Part shown: piece by piece, positions 42,071 through 52,529 of the stretch | How positions within the stretch are numbered: the stretch's first letter is position 1 | Layout: each line of letters opens with the position of its first letter | Assembly: GCF_003323745.1 (NCBI RefSeq) | Contig: NZ_QOIL01000002.1 | Location: 279,753-343,752, forward strand | DNA from: Sphaerisporangium album | GTDB lineage: Bacteria; Actinomycetota; Actinomycetes; Streptosporangiales; Streptosporangiaceae | Direction of reading: 5' to 3' | DNA length: 64,000 nt | Made by a program: the position numbers and the translations under genes | Notes under the pieces: generated by a model | What the model was told of the DNA's origin: nothing | The model's input: the letters and a program-made list of their open reading frames with translations, nothing else | Databases searched by the model: none

Positions 42071-45000
42071 GTGGAATTCAGGCTGCTCGGCTGGGTCGGA
42101 CTGGAAGACGGTGGCCGCGAGATTGACACTGGGCACAGCCGGCAGCGCTGCGTTCTTGCCGCGCTGCTGATCGACGCCCGTGAGCCGGTGATGACCGCCG
42201 AACTGGTGTCCCGCGTGTGGGGCAGCGACCCGCCCGACTCGGCGCTCAACGTGCTCTACGGCTACGTCACCCGGCTGCGCAAGGTCCTCGCCCCCTCCGG
42301 GATCCGGCTTCTGCGCCGCGGCGGCGGCTACCTCATCGACGTCGAACCCGCCCTCGTCGACGCGCTGCGCTTCAAGCGCCTACAGGCCACGGACCCCGCC
42401 GCGGCGCTGGAGGCCTGGCGGGGCAAGCCGCTACCCGGCATCGAAGGCGAGTGGGCGGATCAGGTCCGTGCTGGTCTGATCGCGCTCCACCTGTCGGCGC
42501 AGCTCCGGCTCGCCGAGGAGGAGACCGCGCAGGGCCGTCACACCGCCGCCGTGGACAGGCTGAGTGGCGTGCTCGCCGAGCATCCGCTGGAGGAGCGAGT
42601 AGTGGCGGTGCTGATGACCGCGCTGTTCCGCGCCGGGAACACGCCGCAGGCCCTGGACTGCTACCTGGCCTTCCGCCGGCGTCTGTCCGACGAGCTCGGC
42701 ATCGGGCCGGGAGCGCGGTTGCGCCTGCTCCACCAGCGCATACTCGAAGGTGACAGCGCGCTGGACCGGCAGGAGGCCGCGCCCGTTCCGGCCGGCCTGC
42801 CGTACGACGTGCCGGGATTCGTCGGGCGCGCCACGGAGCTGGCGGCGATGAACCGGGTGCTGCGCAGCCGGACGCCGCTGGTGATCTCCGCGATCGAGGG
42901 CATGGCGGGCGTCGGCAAGTCGGCGCTCGCCGTGCGCTGGGCGCACCGGGTGCGCGAGCGCTTTCCCGACGGCAGCCTCTACGCCGATCTCGGCGGCCAC
43001 GCACCGACCGGTCCCGCGGACCCGGCCCGCGTGCTCGGCGACTTCCTCGCCGCACTCGGCACCGCGCCAGCCCGCATCCCCGGTGGGCTCGACGCCCGCT
43101 CGGCGCTCTTCCGCGCCCTGCTTGACCAGCGCAGGATGCTCATCATCCTCGACAACGCCCGCTCCGAGCAGCAGGTCAGGCCGCTGCTCCCGACGGCGGA
43201 CAGCTGCGCCACGGTGATCACCAGCCGCGTGCCGCTCCATGGCCTGGTCGTCCGCGAGCGCGCACAACGCATCGTCATCGGCACGCTCACCCCGGCCGAG
43301 TCCGAGTCACTGCTGCGAACCTTCGTCCCGTACGGCGACGCCGCATCGTTACGAGAGCTGGCACGGCTGTGCGCCCACCTGCCGGTGGCGCTGTGCGTCG
43401 CGGGTGAGAGGGCGGCGCGTGGCGACCGCCCGCTGCCTGACCTGGTGGCCGAGCTCCGATCGGCGAGCAACAGGCTGGACCTGCTCGAGGTCGCGGGCGA
43501 TCCGCTCAGCAGCGTGCGGGCCGTGTTCTCCTGGTCCTACCGCACGCTGCCAGAGCCGGTGGCCTCGATGTTCCGCCGACTGGGCGCGCACCCGGGTCCC
43601 GACATCGAGCCGGGCGCTGCGGCGGTGCTGACAGGCTGCTCGCCCGGCGAGGCCGCCGACCTGCTCGGAGCGCTCGCCGAGGCGCGGCTGATCGAGCCAT
43701 ACCAGCCCGGCCGCTGGCGCATGCACGATCTGCTGCGCGCCTACTCCGTCGAGTGCGGCGGCGAGCAGGACGAGGCTGTAGCGCGGCTGCTCGACCATTA
43801 CCTCGACCGCCTGTCCTCCGCCATCAGTCTCGCCCTGCCGGGAGAGGTCGTCATCCGGCCCGACGCCGAACCGTTCCCCGACCCGGCGCAGGCGCAGGCA
43901 TGGATGGAGGCCGAGCGCTCCAACTTGGTGGCAGCCGCCGACATGGCGCTCACCCGGTCACCCGCGCTCGGCAGGGATCTCGGCCGGATGCTGGTGCGGC
44001 ACCTCGACATGGCCGGGCAGCAGGAGGAGGCCAGGCGTCTCTACCGCAGTGCGGCACGTGCCGCGCACGCCACGGGCGACCTGATGGGACAAGCGTCGGC
44101 GCTCACCGCGCTCGGCGTGGCGCTGATCCGCAACGGCGAACTGGAGGAGGCGCACGAGAGCTTCCGCCGTGCCGTGGAGCTCTGGGAGACCCTGGACGAT
44201 CCACGCAGCCAGGGCGGCGCGCTGGGCAACATCGCGATGATCCAGGTGTTCCGGGGGCAGTACGCCGCCGCGCTGGCGGATCTGGAGCGCGCGGCCGCCC
44301 TGTTCGAGCGCAGCGGCCACCTGTCCGGGCAGGCCAACGTGCTCAATCACATCGGCGAGATCCACTGGCGCACCGGCGCCTACCGAATCGCCGTCCCCCT
44401 GCACGAGAGGGCGATGGAGATCGCCGCCGAGATCGGAGACCGGGCGGGCGTGGCCGTCTCGCGCGGCGACATCGGCAACGCCCTGTTCAGGCTCGGCGAG
44501 TACGGTGAGGCCCTGGAACACCTGGAAGCCTCCCGGGACTTGGCCAGGTCGATCTCCTACGTGTACGCCGAGCTGACCTCCATGGTCAACATTGGCCGCG
44601 TGCATGCCGCGACCGGCGACCTCCAGGCGGCCTACGACCTCTACCAGGAGGTGCTCGCCGCGCTACGCGAGACGGAGGACCGTGACATGGAGGCGGAGAC
44701 GCTCGACTGTCTCGGCGAGATCTACCTGGCCTGGGGGGAACACGAGCGCGCACTCGACCACCATCGACGCGCCCTGGAGCTGTTCCGCGCGTCCGGCAGC
44801 CGCACGTTCGAGGCCAGCGCGCTCAACGGGCTCGGCGAGGTGGAGCGCGCGCTTGGGCATCCGAAGGAGGCAGGTGCCCGGCATCAGGAGGCGCTGGAGC
44901 TCACGAAGGCCATGGGTGACCGGTTCCAGCAGGCCCGCGCACTGGTCGGCCTGGCCAGGCTCCGCGCCGACCAGGGGCTGCCGGCGGAGGAGTGGGGGGA

Positions 45001-45076
45001 GGCTCTGCGGCTCATGGACGACATGGAGGTCCCCGAGGCGGCCCAGCTGCGAGGGGAGCTGAACGCCCCGCTCTGA
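42071..45076 (+). CDS. AfsR/SARP family transcriptional regulator with NB-ARC and TPR domains
   Basis: 1001 residues. An OmpR-like winged-helix domain (~1-95, FRLLGWVGLEDGG to LLRRGGGYL), a bacterial transcriptional activator domain (~100-235), and a STAND/NB-ARC ATPase with P-loop GMAGVGKSAL near 279-288 and LLIILDN-type Walker B near 358. A TPR array (~650-990) follows. This is the AfsR layout: an ATP-dependent activator, often of secondary metabolism or secretion genes. The GTG at 42071 is preceded by GGGGGAA at the right distance; an in-frame ATG at 42059 overlaps that site, so I prefer the GTG. No biosynthetic cluster is nearby. The secreted-protein gene upstream and the ure genes downstream are the only candidate local targets. 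Confidence 0.9.
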   Translation: MEFRLLGWVGLEDGGREIDTGHSRQRCVLAALLIDAREPVMTAELVSRVWGSDPPDSALNVLYGYVTRLRKVLAPSGIRLLRRGGGYLIDVEPALVDALRFKRLQATDPAAALEAWRGKPLPGIEGEWADQVRAGLIALHLSAQLRLAEEETAQGRHTAAVDRLSGVLAEHPLEERVVAVLMTALFRAGNTPQALDCYLAFRRRLSDELGIGPGARLRLLHQRILEGDSALDRQEAAPVPAGLPYDVPGFVGRATELAAMNRVLRSRTPLVISAIEGMAGVGKSALAVRWAHRVRERFPDGSLYADLGGHAPTGPADPARVLGDFLAALGTAPARIPGGLDARSALFRALLDQRRMLIILDNARSEQQVRPLLPTADSCATVITSRVPLHGLVVRERAQRIVIGTLTPAESESLLRTFVPYGDAASLRELARLCAHLPVALCVAGERAARGDRPLPDLVAELRSASNRLDLLEVAGDPLSSVRAVFSWSYRTLPEPVASMFRRLGAHPGPDIEPGAAAVLTGCSPGEAADLLGALAEARLIEPYQPGRWRMHDLLRAYSVECGGEQDEAVARLLDHYLDRLSSAISLALPGEVVIRPDAEPFPDPAQAQAWMEAERSNLVAAADMALTRSPALGRDLGRMLVRHLDMAGQQEEARRLYRSAARAAHATGDLMGQASALTALGVALIRNGELEEAHESFRRAVELWETLDDPRSQGGALGNIAMIQVFRGQYAAALADLERAAALFERSGHLSGQANVLNHIGEIHWRTGAYRIAVPLHERAMEIAAEIGDRAGVAVSRGDIGNALFRLGEYGEALEHLEASRDLARSISYVYAELTSMVNIGRVHAATGDLQAAYDLYQEVLAALRETEDRDMEAETLDCLGEIYLAWGEHERALDHHRRALELFRASGSRTFEASALNGLGEVERALGHPKEAGARHQEALELTKAMGDRFQQARALVGLARLRADQGLPAEEWGEALRLMDDMEVPEAAQLRGELNAPL

Positions 45077-45176
45077 ATACGGAGCCTCTCGGGAGCGGCG
45101 GCGACTCCGGTGCCGTCGATGCCCGGCGAAGAAGTGGCGCGCTGGCCGGGACCATCGCGGACGAGCACGCGCGGCG

Positions 45177-45977
45177 TCAGGACCGGCCGGGCTCGCAGAG
45201 CGACTCGCCCCAGGTGAGGCGTTCGCGCAGGGTGGGGGCGTCGGGCGCGAGCGCGGACACCAGCGTGCCCGGCCCGGCCAGGGGCAGCACCGCGCAGCCG
45301 TCGCCGATCACCGCCTCGGGCGGGGACTTGAGGGCGGGCGGCCTCGGCCCGGCGACGAGCACGCTGCCGACGCAGCGGGCGTCGCCGTACACCGCGGGGC
45401 TGCCGTCCACGGCGGGGTCGCCGACGACGAACTCCTGACGCAGCAGCGGCACGCCGGAGGCGGTCGCGTCGAAACGGGCGTGGCAGGTGCCCGGCCGCTC
45501 GCCGAAGCGGCCGAACACGATTTCTTCTCGCCAGTACACCGACGCGCCCTCGTCCATCGCCAGCCTCACGATCATGCGGTGCGCGCACCCGGCGGCCAGG
45601 ACGACCGGCTCGGGGGCGTACCGCAGTGAGGCGCCGGCGCCCACCCGCGCCTCGACGATCGCCACCGATTCGCCGGGACCTGGGAGGACGAGCGTGCTCG
45701 CCACCGAGGCGAGCTCCAGCGAGGTGCCCGGCGCCACGTCGAGGTGGAGCTCCAGGCGGTCGCCGCCGAGGGGCCCGGCGGCGGTGGACACGAGATGTAC
45801 TCTGGCCGGCCCGGTCGCCGGTCCTGTCTGACGCAGGGTCAGCGGCGGATCCGACCGGAGCGTCCGCAGCACGGTGCGGCCGCCGGACAGTTCGGTGACC
45901 ACCGCGGCACGCGCGTCCAGCGACCTCCGGTCCGGCGGGGACGGTACCGGGGGGCGCGGCGTGGCGGAGGTCGTCAC
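45177..45977 (-). CDS. ureD: Urease accessory protein UreD (UreH)
   Basis: 266 residues. UreD binds apo-urease and, with UreF and UreG, forms the complex that carbamylates the active-site lysine and inserts nickel. Family signs: QTGPATGPARVHLVSTAAGPLGGD and ELASVASTLVLPG near the N terminus, PEPVVLAAGCAH in the middle. GTG start at 45977. Last gene of ureABCFGD, 55 nt after ureG. Convergent with the SARP gene (100-nt gap without a clear terminator). Confidence 0.93.
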   Translation of the reverse strand: MTTSATPRPPVPSPPDRRSLDARAAVVTELSGGRTVLRTLRSDPPLTLRQTGPATGPARVHLVSTAAGPLGGDRLELHLDVAPGTSLELASVASTLVLPGPGESVAIVEARVGAGASLRYAPEPVVLAAGCAHRMIVRLAMDEGASVYWREEIVFGRFGERPGTCHARFDATASGVPLLRQEFVVGDPAVDGSPAVYGDARCVGSVLVAGPRPPALKSPPEAVIGDGCAVLPLAGPGTLVSALAPDAPTLRERLTWGESLCEPGRS

Positions 45978-46032
45978 CGTGTTCTCAGCCTTCTCCTCAG
46001 CGTTCTCGGTTTCTCTGGCGTTCTCGGCAGGT

Positions 46033-46734
46033 TCAGGCGTTGGTGGACGGGACGGCGGGACCGTGCGGGTGGTGCGCCCGGGCGTGCGCCCAGGACTCGA
46101 CCACGCCGTGCACCCATTCGGCGACGGCGTAGACCTCGGGAACCTCCCTGATCGAGGTGAACAGGACGGGCTTGCCGTCGCGCACGGCGGCCGCGTCCCT
46201 GGACATCACGGTCAGATCCGCCCCGACGTGCTTGGCCAGGTCGGTCTTGTTGACGACGAGCAGGTCGGCCGTCGTCACGCCGGGGCCGCCCTTGCGCGGC
46301 ACCTTGTCGCCGCCGGACACGTCCAGCACGAAGATCTGCTGGTCGGCGAGCCCCCGGCTGAAGGTGGCGGTCAGGTTGTCCCCGCCGCTCTCGACGATGA
46401 CGAGGTCGAGCGGCCCGAAGCGTTCCTCCAGGGTCTCGACCGCGTCGATGTTGGCCGCGATGTCGTCGCGGATGGCGGTGTGCGGGCAGCAGCCGGTCTG
46501 CACGGCGACGATGCGCTCGGGATCGAGCACCCCCGCCCGGCGCAGGAAGTCGGCGTCCTCGGTGGTGTAGATGTCGTTGGTGACCACACCCAGGCGGAGC
46601 ACCGGGCCCAGCGTGCGGCACAGGGCGGCGACGAGCGCGGTCTTGCCGGACCCGACTGGTCCTCCGATGCCCAGGCGCAGCGCGCGGTCCAGGGATGCGG
46701 GGGACTGGTGGCGGTCCTCGTGGTTAGCTGACAA
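46033..46734 (-). CDS. ureG: Urease accessory GTPase UreG
   Basis: 233-residue SIMIBI GTPase that delivers nickel to urease. P-loop [12 protein letters not shown], the nickel-binding CPH motif in [16 protein letters not shown], and the guanine-specificity NKTDLA. The start is a TTG at 46734, overlapping the end of ureF by 11 nt, with GGAGG nine bases upstream. The C-terminal tail is His-rich (ARAHHPHG), as in several UreG proteins that store nickel there. Confidence 0.95.
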   Translation of the reverse strand: MSANHEDRHQSPASLDRALRLGIGGPVGSGKTALVAALCRTLGPVLRLGVVTNDIYTTEDADFLRRAGVLDPERIVAVQTGCCPHTAIRDDIAANIDAVETLEERFGPLDLVIVESGGDNLTATFSRGLADQQIFVLDVSGGDKVPRKGGPGVTTADLLVVNKTDLAKHVGADLTVMSRDAAAVRDGKPVLFTSIREVPEVYAVAEWVHGVVESWAHARAHHPHGPAVPSTNA

Positions 46735-47425
46735 AGAGCCGTACCTCCGTGCGTAGGTGCTGTTCGGCCAGCAGATCGAGTGCGGGAGCGGCGTGCGCGG
46801 GAAGGTCCTCCCACGCGGTGGTGGCGCATGACGCGCGCGCCACGCGTTCGAGGTCGGGCGCGAGGCCGGCGAGCACGCGGTGCACGTCGACCGGGTCGAG
46901 CCCGAGCAGCCGGACGGCGGCCGTGGCCGGCCCGGTGATCGCGTTGTAGGCCGTGGCGAGGGCCGCGTCGTGGGGTGCGCACCCCGCCGCCCGCGCCGCC
47001 GCGCCGAGCGCGATCGGGTGGTGCGGCCCTTCGGGCACGGCGCGTGCCAGGGCGTCCAGCGCCGGCGAGGGCCAGATGCGGCGCCCGCTCCTCAGCAGGA
47101 GCCTGCCCTGGGTGCGGCTCGCGCCCCGTTGCGCGGGCGAGGCCGTACGGGCGTCCGCCTCGGCGTCCAGCGCCCGCCAGGCGCCGGCCCCCGGTTCCGC
47201 GTACGCGCCGCCGTCGTCACCGGCCGCCTCGCCGACCGCGCACGCGGCGGCGGCGAGGGCGGCGGCGACGAGGCCGGTCGTGGCGAGCCGGCCACGGAGG
47301 AACCGCGCCAGATCCTCCGGGCCGGTGATCGCCCCGATCCGCACCGCCTCCTCGGCGCCGCCGGAGTGGCCGTGGCCACCGGCGGGGAGCCGGGAGTCGG
47401 CGAGCAGCAGCAGCGCCGCGTCCAT
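46724..47425 (-). CDS. ureF: Urease accessory protein UreF
   Basis: 233 residues, all-helical. UreF bridges UreD and UreG in the maturation complex. Recognised by [18 protein letters not shown] near the N terminus and [20 protein letters not shown] in the C-terminal half. ATG at 47425, 39 nt after the ureC stop. Its stop overlaps the ureG start. Confidence 0.93.
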   Translation of the reverse strand: MDAALLLLADSRLPAGGHGHSGGAEEAVRIGAITGPEDLARFLRGRLATTGLVAAALAAAACAVGEAAGDDGGAYAEPGAGAWRALDAEADARTASPAQRGASRTQGRLLLRSGRRIWPSPALDALARAVPEGPHHPIALGAAARAAGCAPHDAALATAYNAITGPATAAVRLLGLDPVDVHRVLAGLAPDLERVARASCATTAWEDLPAHAAPALDLLAEQHLRTEVRLFVS

Positions 47426-47464
47426 GTCAGACGTCCGTCAGCATCGTCGAGGGTGCCGGCTCGG

Positions 47465-49189
47465 TCAGAACAGGAAGTAGCGCTGGGCCATGGGAAGCTC
47501 CTCGGCCGGGGCGGGTTCGATCGTCTCGCCCTCCACGCGGACCGCGAACGTGTCGGGGTCCACCTCGATGGCCGGGAGCGCGTCGTTGAGGGGCATCGAC
47601 TCCTTTCCTCGCCGGCGGACGTCGGCGACGGGGACCAGCCGCCGGGCCACGCGCAGCCGGTCGGCGAGGCCGTCCTCCAGCGCGAGCGGCGCGACGAAGT
47701 GCAGGGACGTGGCGGCCGCGGTGACCGGGGCCGCGCCGAACATGGGGCGGGGCAGCACGGGCTGCGGCGTCGGGATCGAGGCGTTCGCGTCGCCCATCTG
47801 CGCGTACGCGATGACGCCGCCCTTGACGACCAGATCGGGCTTGACCCCGAAGAACGCCGGCTGCCACAGCACCAGGTCGGCGAGCTTGCCCACCTCGACC
47901 GAGCCGACGTGCTCGTCCAGGCCGTGCGCCACCGCCGGGCAGATCGTGTATTTCGCGACATAGCGGCGAGCGCGCAGATTGTCCGCCGCGCCGTCGCCGG
48001 GCAGCGCGCCCCGGCGGCGCTTCATCACGTGCGCCGTCTGCCAGGTCCTGATGATCGTCTCGCCGACCCGGCCCATCGCCTGCGAGTCCGACCCGATCAT
48101 CGAGATCGCGCCGAGGTCGTGCAGCACGTCCTCGGCCGCCATCGTCGAGGGCCGGATGCGCGACTCGGCGAAGGCCAGGTCCTCGGGCACGGAGGGGTTC
48201 AGATGGTGGCAGACCGTCAGCATGTCGAGGTGCTCGTCGAGCGTGTTGACGGTGTGCGGGCGCGTCGGGTTGGTCGAGGACGGCAGCACGTTGGCGTACG
48301 ACGCCACACGGATGATGTCCGGCGCGTGCCCGCCCCCCGCGCCCTCGGTGTGGTAGGCGTGGATCCCCCGGTCGCCGATCGCCTGGAGCGTCGACTCCAC
48401 GAACCCGGCCTCGTTCAGCGTGTCGGTGTGGATCGCCACCTGAACGCCCGTCGCATCGGCCACCCGCAGGCACGCGTCGATCGCGGCGGGCGTCGTGCCC
48501 CAGTCCTCGTGCAGCTTGAACCCCGACGCGCCCGCCCTGAGCTGCTCCATCAGCCCCTCGGCGCCGGTGGTGTTGCCCTTGCCGAGCAGGGCGACGTTGA
48601 CGGGCATGCCGTCCATCGACTCCAGCATGCGCGCGAGGTACCACGTGCCGGTGACGGTGGTGGCCTTGGTGCCGTCGGCGGGGCCGGTGCCGCCGCCGAT
48701 CAGCGTGGTCACCCCCGCGCCGAGGGCCTCGTCCACGATCTGCGGGCAGATGAGGTGCACGTGCGAGTCGATCGCGCCCGCCGTGATGATCTTGCCGTTG
48801 CCGGCCAGGATCTCGGTGGAGGGGCCGATGACCAGGTCGGGGTGGACGCCGTCCATCGTGTCGGGGTTGCCGGCCTTGCCGATGGCCGAGACGCGCCCGT
48901 CCCGCACGCCGATGTCGGCCTTGACGATCCCCCAGTGGTCGAGGATCACCGCGCCGGTGATGACCAGGTCGGGGGCGCCCTCGGCGCGCGTCGTCCGGGC
49001 CTGGCCCATCGACTCGCGGATCACCTTGCCGCCGCCGAACACGACCTCGTCGCCCGCGCCCTCCGGGCTCCTGCTCAGGTCGTCGGTGACCTCGATCAGG
49101 ATGTCGGTGTCGGCGAGACGGATCCTGTCGCCGGTGGTCGGGCCGTAGAGCGCGGCGTAGCGCGAGCGCTCGATCGAGGGACCGCTCAT
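47465..49189 (-). CDS. ureC: Urease subunit alpha UreC
   Basis: 574-residue catalytic subunit that hydrolyses urea to ammonia and carbamate. Nickel ligands are in SHVHLICP and the later [23 protein letters not shown] stretch. The lysine to be carbamylated is in GFKLHEDWG, the catalytic His in TVCHHLNPS, and the Asp in GSDSQAMGR. All key residues are present, so the enzyme should be active. The ATG at 49189 overlaps the ureB stop (ATGA). Normal length. Confidence 0.97.
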   Translation of the reverse strand: MSGPSIERSRYAALYGPTTGDRIRLADTDILIEVTDDLSRSPEGAGDEVVFGGGKVIRESMGQARTTRAEGAPDLVITGAVILDHWGIVKADIGVRDGRVSAIGKAGNPDTMDGVHPDLVIGPSTEILAGNGKIITAGAIDSHVHLICPQIVDEALGAGVTTLIGGGTGPADGTKATTVTGTWYLARMLESMDGMPVNVALLGKGNTTGAEGLMEQLRAGASGFKLHEDWGTTPAAIDACLRVADATGVQVAIHTDTLNEAGFVESTLQAIGDRGIHAYHTEGAGGGHAPDIIRVASYANVLPSSTNPTRPHTVNTLDEHLDMLTVCHHLNPSVPEDLAFAESRIRPSTMAAEDVLHDLGAISMIGSDSQAMGRVGETIIRTWQTAHVMKRRRGALPGDGAADNLRARRYVAKYTICPAVAHGLDEHVGSVEVGKLADLVLWQPAFFGVKPDLVVKGGVIAYAQMGDANASIPTPQPVLPRPMFGAAPVTAAATSLHFVAPLALEDGLADRLRVARRLVPVADVRRRGKESMPLNDALPAIEVDPDTFAVRVEGETIEPAPAEELPMAQRYFLF

Positions 49190-49524
49190 GCCGGCTCCCG
49201 GGCGTCCGCGCCGCGCTCGTCGAGCGCGCCCGCGTATTCGAGCCGCAGGCCGGGGACGACCCGCAGCCCGGCGATCGGGACGAGCCGGACGTCCCGCTCG
49301 ACCCCGGGCTCGAAGCGCACGGCGGTGCCCGCGGGGACGTCCAGGCGCAGGCCCCACGCCGCGTCCCTGTCGAAGTCCAGCCCCGGGTTGGCGGCGGCGA
49401 AGTGGTAGTGCGACCCCACCTGGATGGGCCGGTCGGCGGTGTTGACGACGCGCAGGGTGACCCGCTCGCGCCCCGGATTGAGAGGAATGGGCGCCTCGCC
49501 GTGGAGGATCTCGCCTGGCGTCAC
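49186..49524 (-). CDS. ureB: Urease subunit beta UreB
   Basis: 112 residues. Conserved [18 protein letters not shown] at the N terminus, then [18 protein letters not shown]. The frame is open upstream through ureA in another register; I chose the GTG at 49524, which follows GGGGG and begins right before the conserved core. It starts 11 nt after the ureA stop and overlaps ureC by four bases. Confidence 0.95.
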   Translation of the reverse strand: MTPGEILHGEAPIPLNPGRERVTLRVVNTADRPIQVGSHYHFAAANPGLDFDRDAAWGLRLDVPAGTAVRFEPGVERDVRLVPIAGLRVVPGLRLEYAGALDERGADAREPA

Positions 49525-49535
49525 GTGGACCCCCG

Positions 49536-49838
49536 TCAACTGATCGGCCGGTGGACGGTCACGAGCTTGGTGCCGTCGGGGAAGGTCGCCTCGATCTGCA
49601 CGGATTCGAGCATCTCGGGGATGCCCTCCATGACGTCCTCCCGGCGCAGCACCTTGCGTCCCGCGTCCATGAGCTCGGCGACGGTCTGGCCGTCCCTGGC
49701 GCCCTCCAGCAGGAAGGACGCGATGACCGCGGTGGCCTCGGGATGGTTGAGGCGCAGCCCCCGCGCCTGGCGTTCTCGGGCGACACCCGCCGCGACATGG
49801 ATGAGCAGACGTTCCTGTTCGTGTGGGGTGAGCCGCAT
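49536..49838 (-). CDS. ureA: Urease subunit gamma UreA
   Basis: 100-residue structural subunit, [20 protein letters not shown] at the N terminus and [21 protein letters not shown] in the middle, the usual UreA signatures. ATG at 49838 with only a weak ribosome binding site, perhaps a near-leaderless start. First gene of the leftward ureABCFGD operon; no ureE is present, as is usual in actinomycetes. Confidence 0.96.
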   Translation of the reverse strand: MRLTPHEQERLLIHVAAGVARERQARGLRLNHPEATAVIASFLLEGARDGQTVAELMDAGRKVLRREDVMEGIPEMLESVQIEATFPDGTKLVTVHRPIS

Positions 49839-50163
49839 GGCCGGACACTAGGCAACGGTCGTTTCCGTGGTGTGACGGCGCCATTTCCGGATCGTGTCGG
49901 ACGCGGTGAGGCGGCGATATCGCGTTCCAAACCCGCCACGGCCCGAATGGCGGGGGGCGGCGGCCGGGCGGAGCGGCCCGGGCAAAGGTCGAAGGCCGCC
50001 CCTAAGAACACCTTATATGGACCTGCGGCAAGGGCCGGACGTGTTGTTGCGGTGAAGAGCCGGTAAAGCGCAATTAACGAACGCGACCACGCCGGGAAAC
50101 CTCGCTCGATCACCTTGGCGGCAGACAGGTCGGTGCGGGGGCCGTATCGGCAAGGAGGAATAA
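49839..50163. promoter_or_regulatory. Divergent ureA/urtA control region, 325 nt
   Basis: Shared upstream region of the leftward urease operon and the rightward urea importer operon. It contains an AT-rich island CCTTATATGG at 50011-50020 in otherwise GC-rich DNA, which could hold -10 elements for either direction. AAGGAGG at 50152-50158 is the urtA ribosome binding site. I could not identify a convincing -35 box or a GlnR half-site pair by eye. Confidence 0.5.
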
Positions 50164-51393
50164 TTGCGCAATTCGGCGTGGCGTATCGGGGCCGCGGTCG
50201 CGCTCCTCGCGACCGGGCTCGCCGCCTGCGGTGGCCAGTCGTCCACGAGCTCCTCCGGCGGCACCGCCGCGGGGGGAGACTCCGGCATCAAGGTCGGAAT
50301 CCTGCACTCGCTGAGCGGCACGATGGCGATCAGCGAGGTCACGGTCCGGGACGCCGAGCTGCTCGCGATCGAGGAGATCAACGCGGCCGGCGGCGTGCTC
50401 GGCAAGAAGCTCGTCCCCGTCGTCGAGGACGGCGCGTCCGACTGGCCCACCTTCGCCGAGAAGGCGACCAAGCTCATCGCCCAGGACAAGGTGGCGACCG
50501 TGTTCGGCGGGTGGACCTCCGCCAGCCGCAAGGCCATGCTGCCGGTCTTCGAGAAGCGTAAGGCCCTGCTGTGGTACCCGGTGCAGTACGAGGGGCTCGA
50601 AAGCTCGCCGTACATCTTCTACACCGGCGCGACCACCAACCAGCAGATCGTCCCCGGGCTCGACTATCTCAAGGAAAAGGGAAAGAAGAAGATCTTCCTG
50701 GTCGGCAGCGACTACGTTTTCCCGCGCACGGCCAACAAAATCATCAAGGCGTACGCGGCGGCGAACGGAATGCAGGTGCTCGGCGAGGAATACACCCCGC
50801 TCGGCCACACCGAATACAGCACGCTCGTGAACAAGGTCGTCCAGGCGAAACCCGACGCGGTCTTCAACACGCTGAACGGCGACAGCAACGTCGCCTTCTT
50901 CAAGCAGCTCAAGAGCGCCGGGGTCACGGCCGAGGCCATGCCCGTGATGTCCGTCAGCGTCGCCGAGGAAGAGGTCAAGGGCATCGGCGTCGACAACATC
51001 GCCGGCCACCTGGTGGCGTGGAACTACTACCAGACCACCGAGAACCCGGCCAACACGAAGTTCGTCGAGGCGTTCAAGGCCAAGTACGGGGCCGACCGCG
51101 TCACCTCCGACCCGATGGAGGCCGGCTACAACGCCGTCTACCTCTGGGCCGAGGCCGCGAAGAAGGCCGGCTCGACCGACGTCGAGGCCGTCAAGAAGGC
51201 CGCCGGGGGCATCTCGCTGGACCGCCCCGAGGGCAAGGTGACCATCGACGGCGAGAACCAGCACATGTACAAGACGGCCAGGATCGGCGTCATCGAACCG
51301 GACGGTCAGATCAAGGAGGTCTGGAACTCCGGCTCGCCGATCAAGCCCGACCCCTACCTCAAGACCTACCCCTGGGCCGGCGGACTCGCCTGA
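50164..51393 (+). CDS. urtA: Urea ABC transporter substrate-binding lipoprotein UrtA
   Basis: 409-residue periplasmic-binding-type protein anchored as a lipoprotein: signal sequence with lipobox GLAAC (Cys near residue 22), Ser/Thr/Gly linker, then a branched-chain amino acid/urea-binding fold ([45 protein letters not shown]). The last segment is typical of UrtA as opposed to LivJ. TTG start at 50164 with AAGGAGG five bases upstream. First gene of urtABCDE, divergent from urease. Confidence 0.95.
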   Translation: MRNSAWRIGAAVALLATGLAACGGQSSTSSSGGTAAGGDSGIKVGILHSLSGTMAISEVTVRDAELLAIEEINAAGGVLGKKLVPVVEDGASDWPTFAEKATKLIAQDKVATVFGGWTSASRKAMLPVFEKRKALLWYPVQYEGLESSPYIFYTGATTNQQIVPGLDYLKEKGKKKIFLVGSDYVFPRTANKIIKAYAAANGMQVLGEEYTPLGHTEYSTLVNKVVQAKPDAVFNTLNGDSNVAFFKQLKSAGVTAEAMPVMSVSVAEEEVKGIGVDNIAGHLVAWNYYQTTENPANTKFVEAFKAKYGADRVTSDPMEAGYNAVYLWAEAAKKAGSTDVEAVKKAAGGISLDRPEGKVTIDGENQHMYKTARIGVIEPDGQIKEVWNSGSPIKPDPYLKTYPWAGGLA

Positions 51394-51662
51394 CGGCCCC
51401 CGCGAACGTGGCCGGGTCGAGGGGGAGTCTCCGCCCGGCCACGCCAAGGGTCCTGGAACGCGGGCCGCGACCCGACCGCGGGGATCACCGCGGCGCGCGC
51501 GACGCGGCGCGGCCCGCGTTCCGGACCCCGACCACCCGCCGTACGTCACGACCGGCGGCGCCCCCGGCACCGGCGACCGCCCCCCGAACCAGCACAGATC
51601 GCGCGGATGCGAGAGGCCGAGATGCCGAGATACCGAGGAACACGAGACGGGGTGAGGACCGG

Positions 51663-52529
51663 ATGGAGGCCATAGTCAACCAGCTGCCCATCGGGCTCTC
51701 GATCGGGGCGGTGCTACTGCTCATCGCGCTCGGCCTGACCTTCACGTTCGGCCAGATGGGCGTGATCAACATGGCGCACGGCGAGTTCATCATGGCCGGC
51801 GCCTACACCGCCTACCTGCTCCAGGACTGGGCGGGCCGCCAGGCGGTGATCGTCGCGCTGCCCGTCGCGTTCGGCGTGGCGGGACTGATGGGGCTGGTCC
51901 TGGAGCGGGCCGCGATCCGGCACTTCTACGGCCGCCCGCTCGACACGCTGCTGCTCACCTGGGGCGTCAGCCTGGTGCTCCAGCAGGCGGCCCGAGACCT
52001 GTTCGGCGCGCCGAACGTCCAGGTGCAGGCCCCGTCCTGGCTCCAGGGCGGCATCGGCATCCTGCCCTACAACCGGCTGTTCATCATGGCCCTCGCGATC
52101 GGCAGCGTCGTGGCCGTCTGGGCGTACATGTCCCGCACCTCGCAGGGCCGCCGCATGCGGGCCGTCATGCAGAACCGGCAGCTCGCCGCCGTCATGGGCA
52201 TCAACACCGGACGGGTGGACCAGCGCACCTTCTTCATCGGCTCCGGCCTCGCCGGCATCGCCGGGGTGGCGCTCACCCTGATCGGCCCGGTCGGACCGGC
52301 GCTCGGCACCTACTACATCGTCGACGCCTTCCTCGTGGTCGTCGCCGGCGGCCTCGGGCAGCTGCGCGGCGCGGTCATCGCCGCCGTCGCGCTCGGGCTG
52401 CTCAACTCCTACGCCGAGTTCTGGACGAACGCCAGCCTGGCCAAGGTCATCGTCTTCGTGGCGATCATCGCGTTCCTCCAGGTCAGGCCGCAGGGCCTGT
52501 TCGTCCTCAGGTCGAGGGCGCTGACATGA
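51663..52529 (+). CDS. urtB: Urea ABC transporter permease UrtB
   Basis: 288-residue LivH-type permease with about eight membrane helices. MGVINMAHGEFIMAGAYTAY near residues 34-53 and the EAA-like TSQGRRMRAVMQNRQLAAVMG loop identify it; VDQRTFFIGSGLAGIAGVAL fits UrtB. The ATG at 51663 follows GAGGACC. The 269 nt between urtA and urtB (51394-51662) hold no gene that I can support. It overlaps urtC by four bases (ATGA). Confidence 0.94.
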   Translation: MEAIVNQLPIGLSIGAVLLLIALGLTFTFGQMGVINMAHGEFIMAGAYTAYLLQDWAGRQAVIVALPVAFGVAGLMGLVLERAAIRHFYGRPLDTLLLTWGVSLVLQQAARDLFGAPNVQVQAPSWLQGGIGILPYNRLFIMALAIGSVVAVWAYMSRTSQGRRMRAVMQNRQLAAVMGINTGRVDQRTFFIGSGLAGIAGVALTLIGPVGPALGTYYIVDAFLVVVAGGLGQLRGAVIAAVALGLLNSYAEFWTNASLAKVIVFVAIIAFLQVRPQGLFVLRSRALT

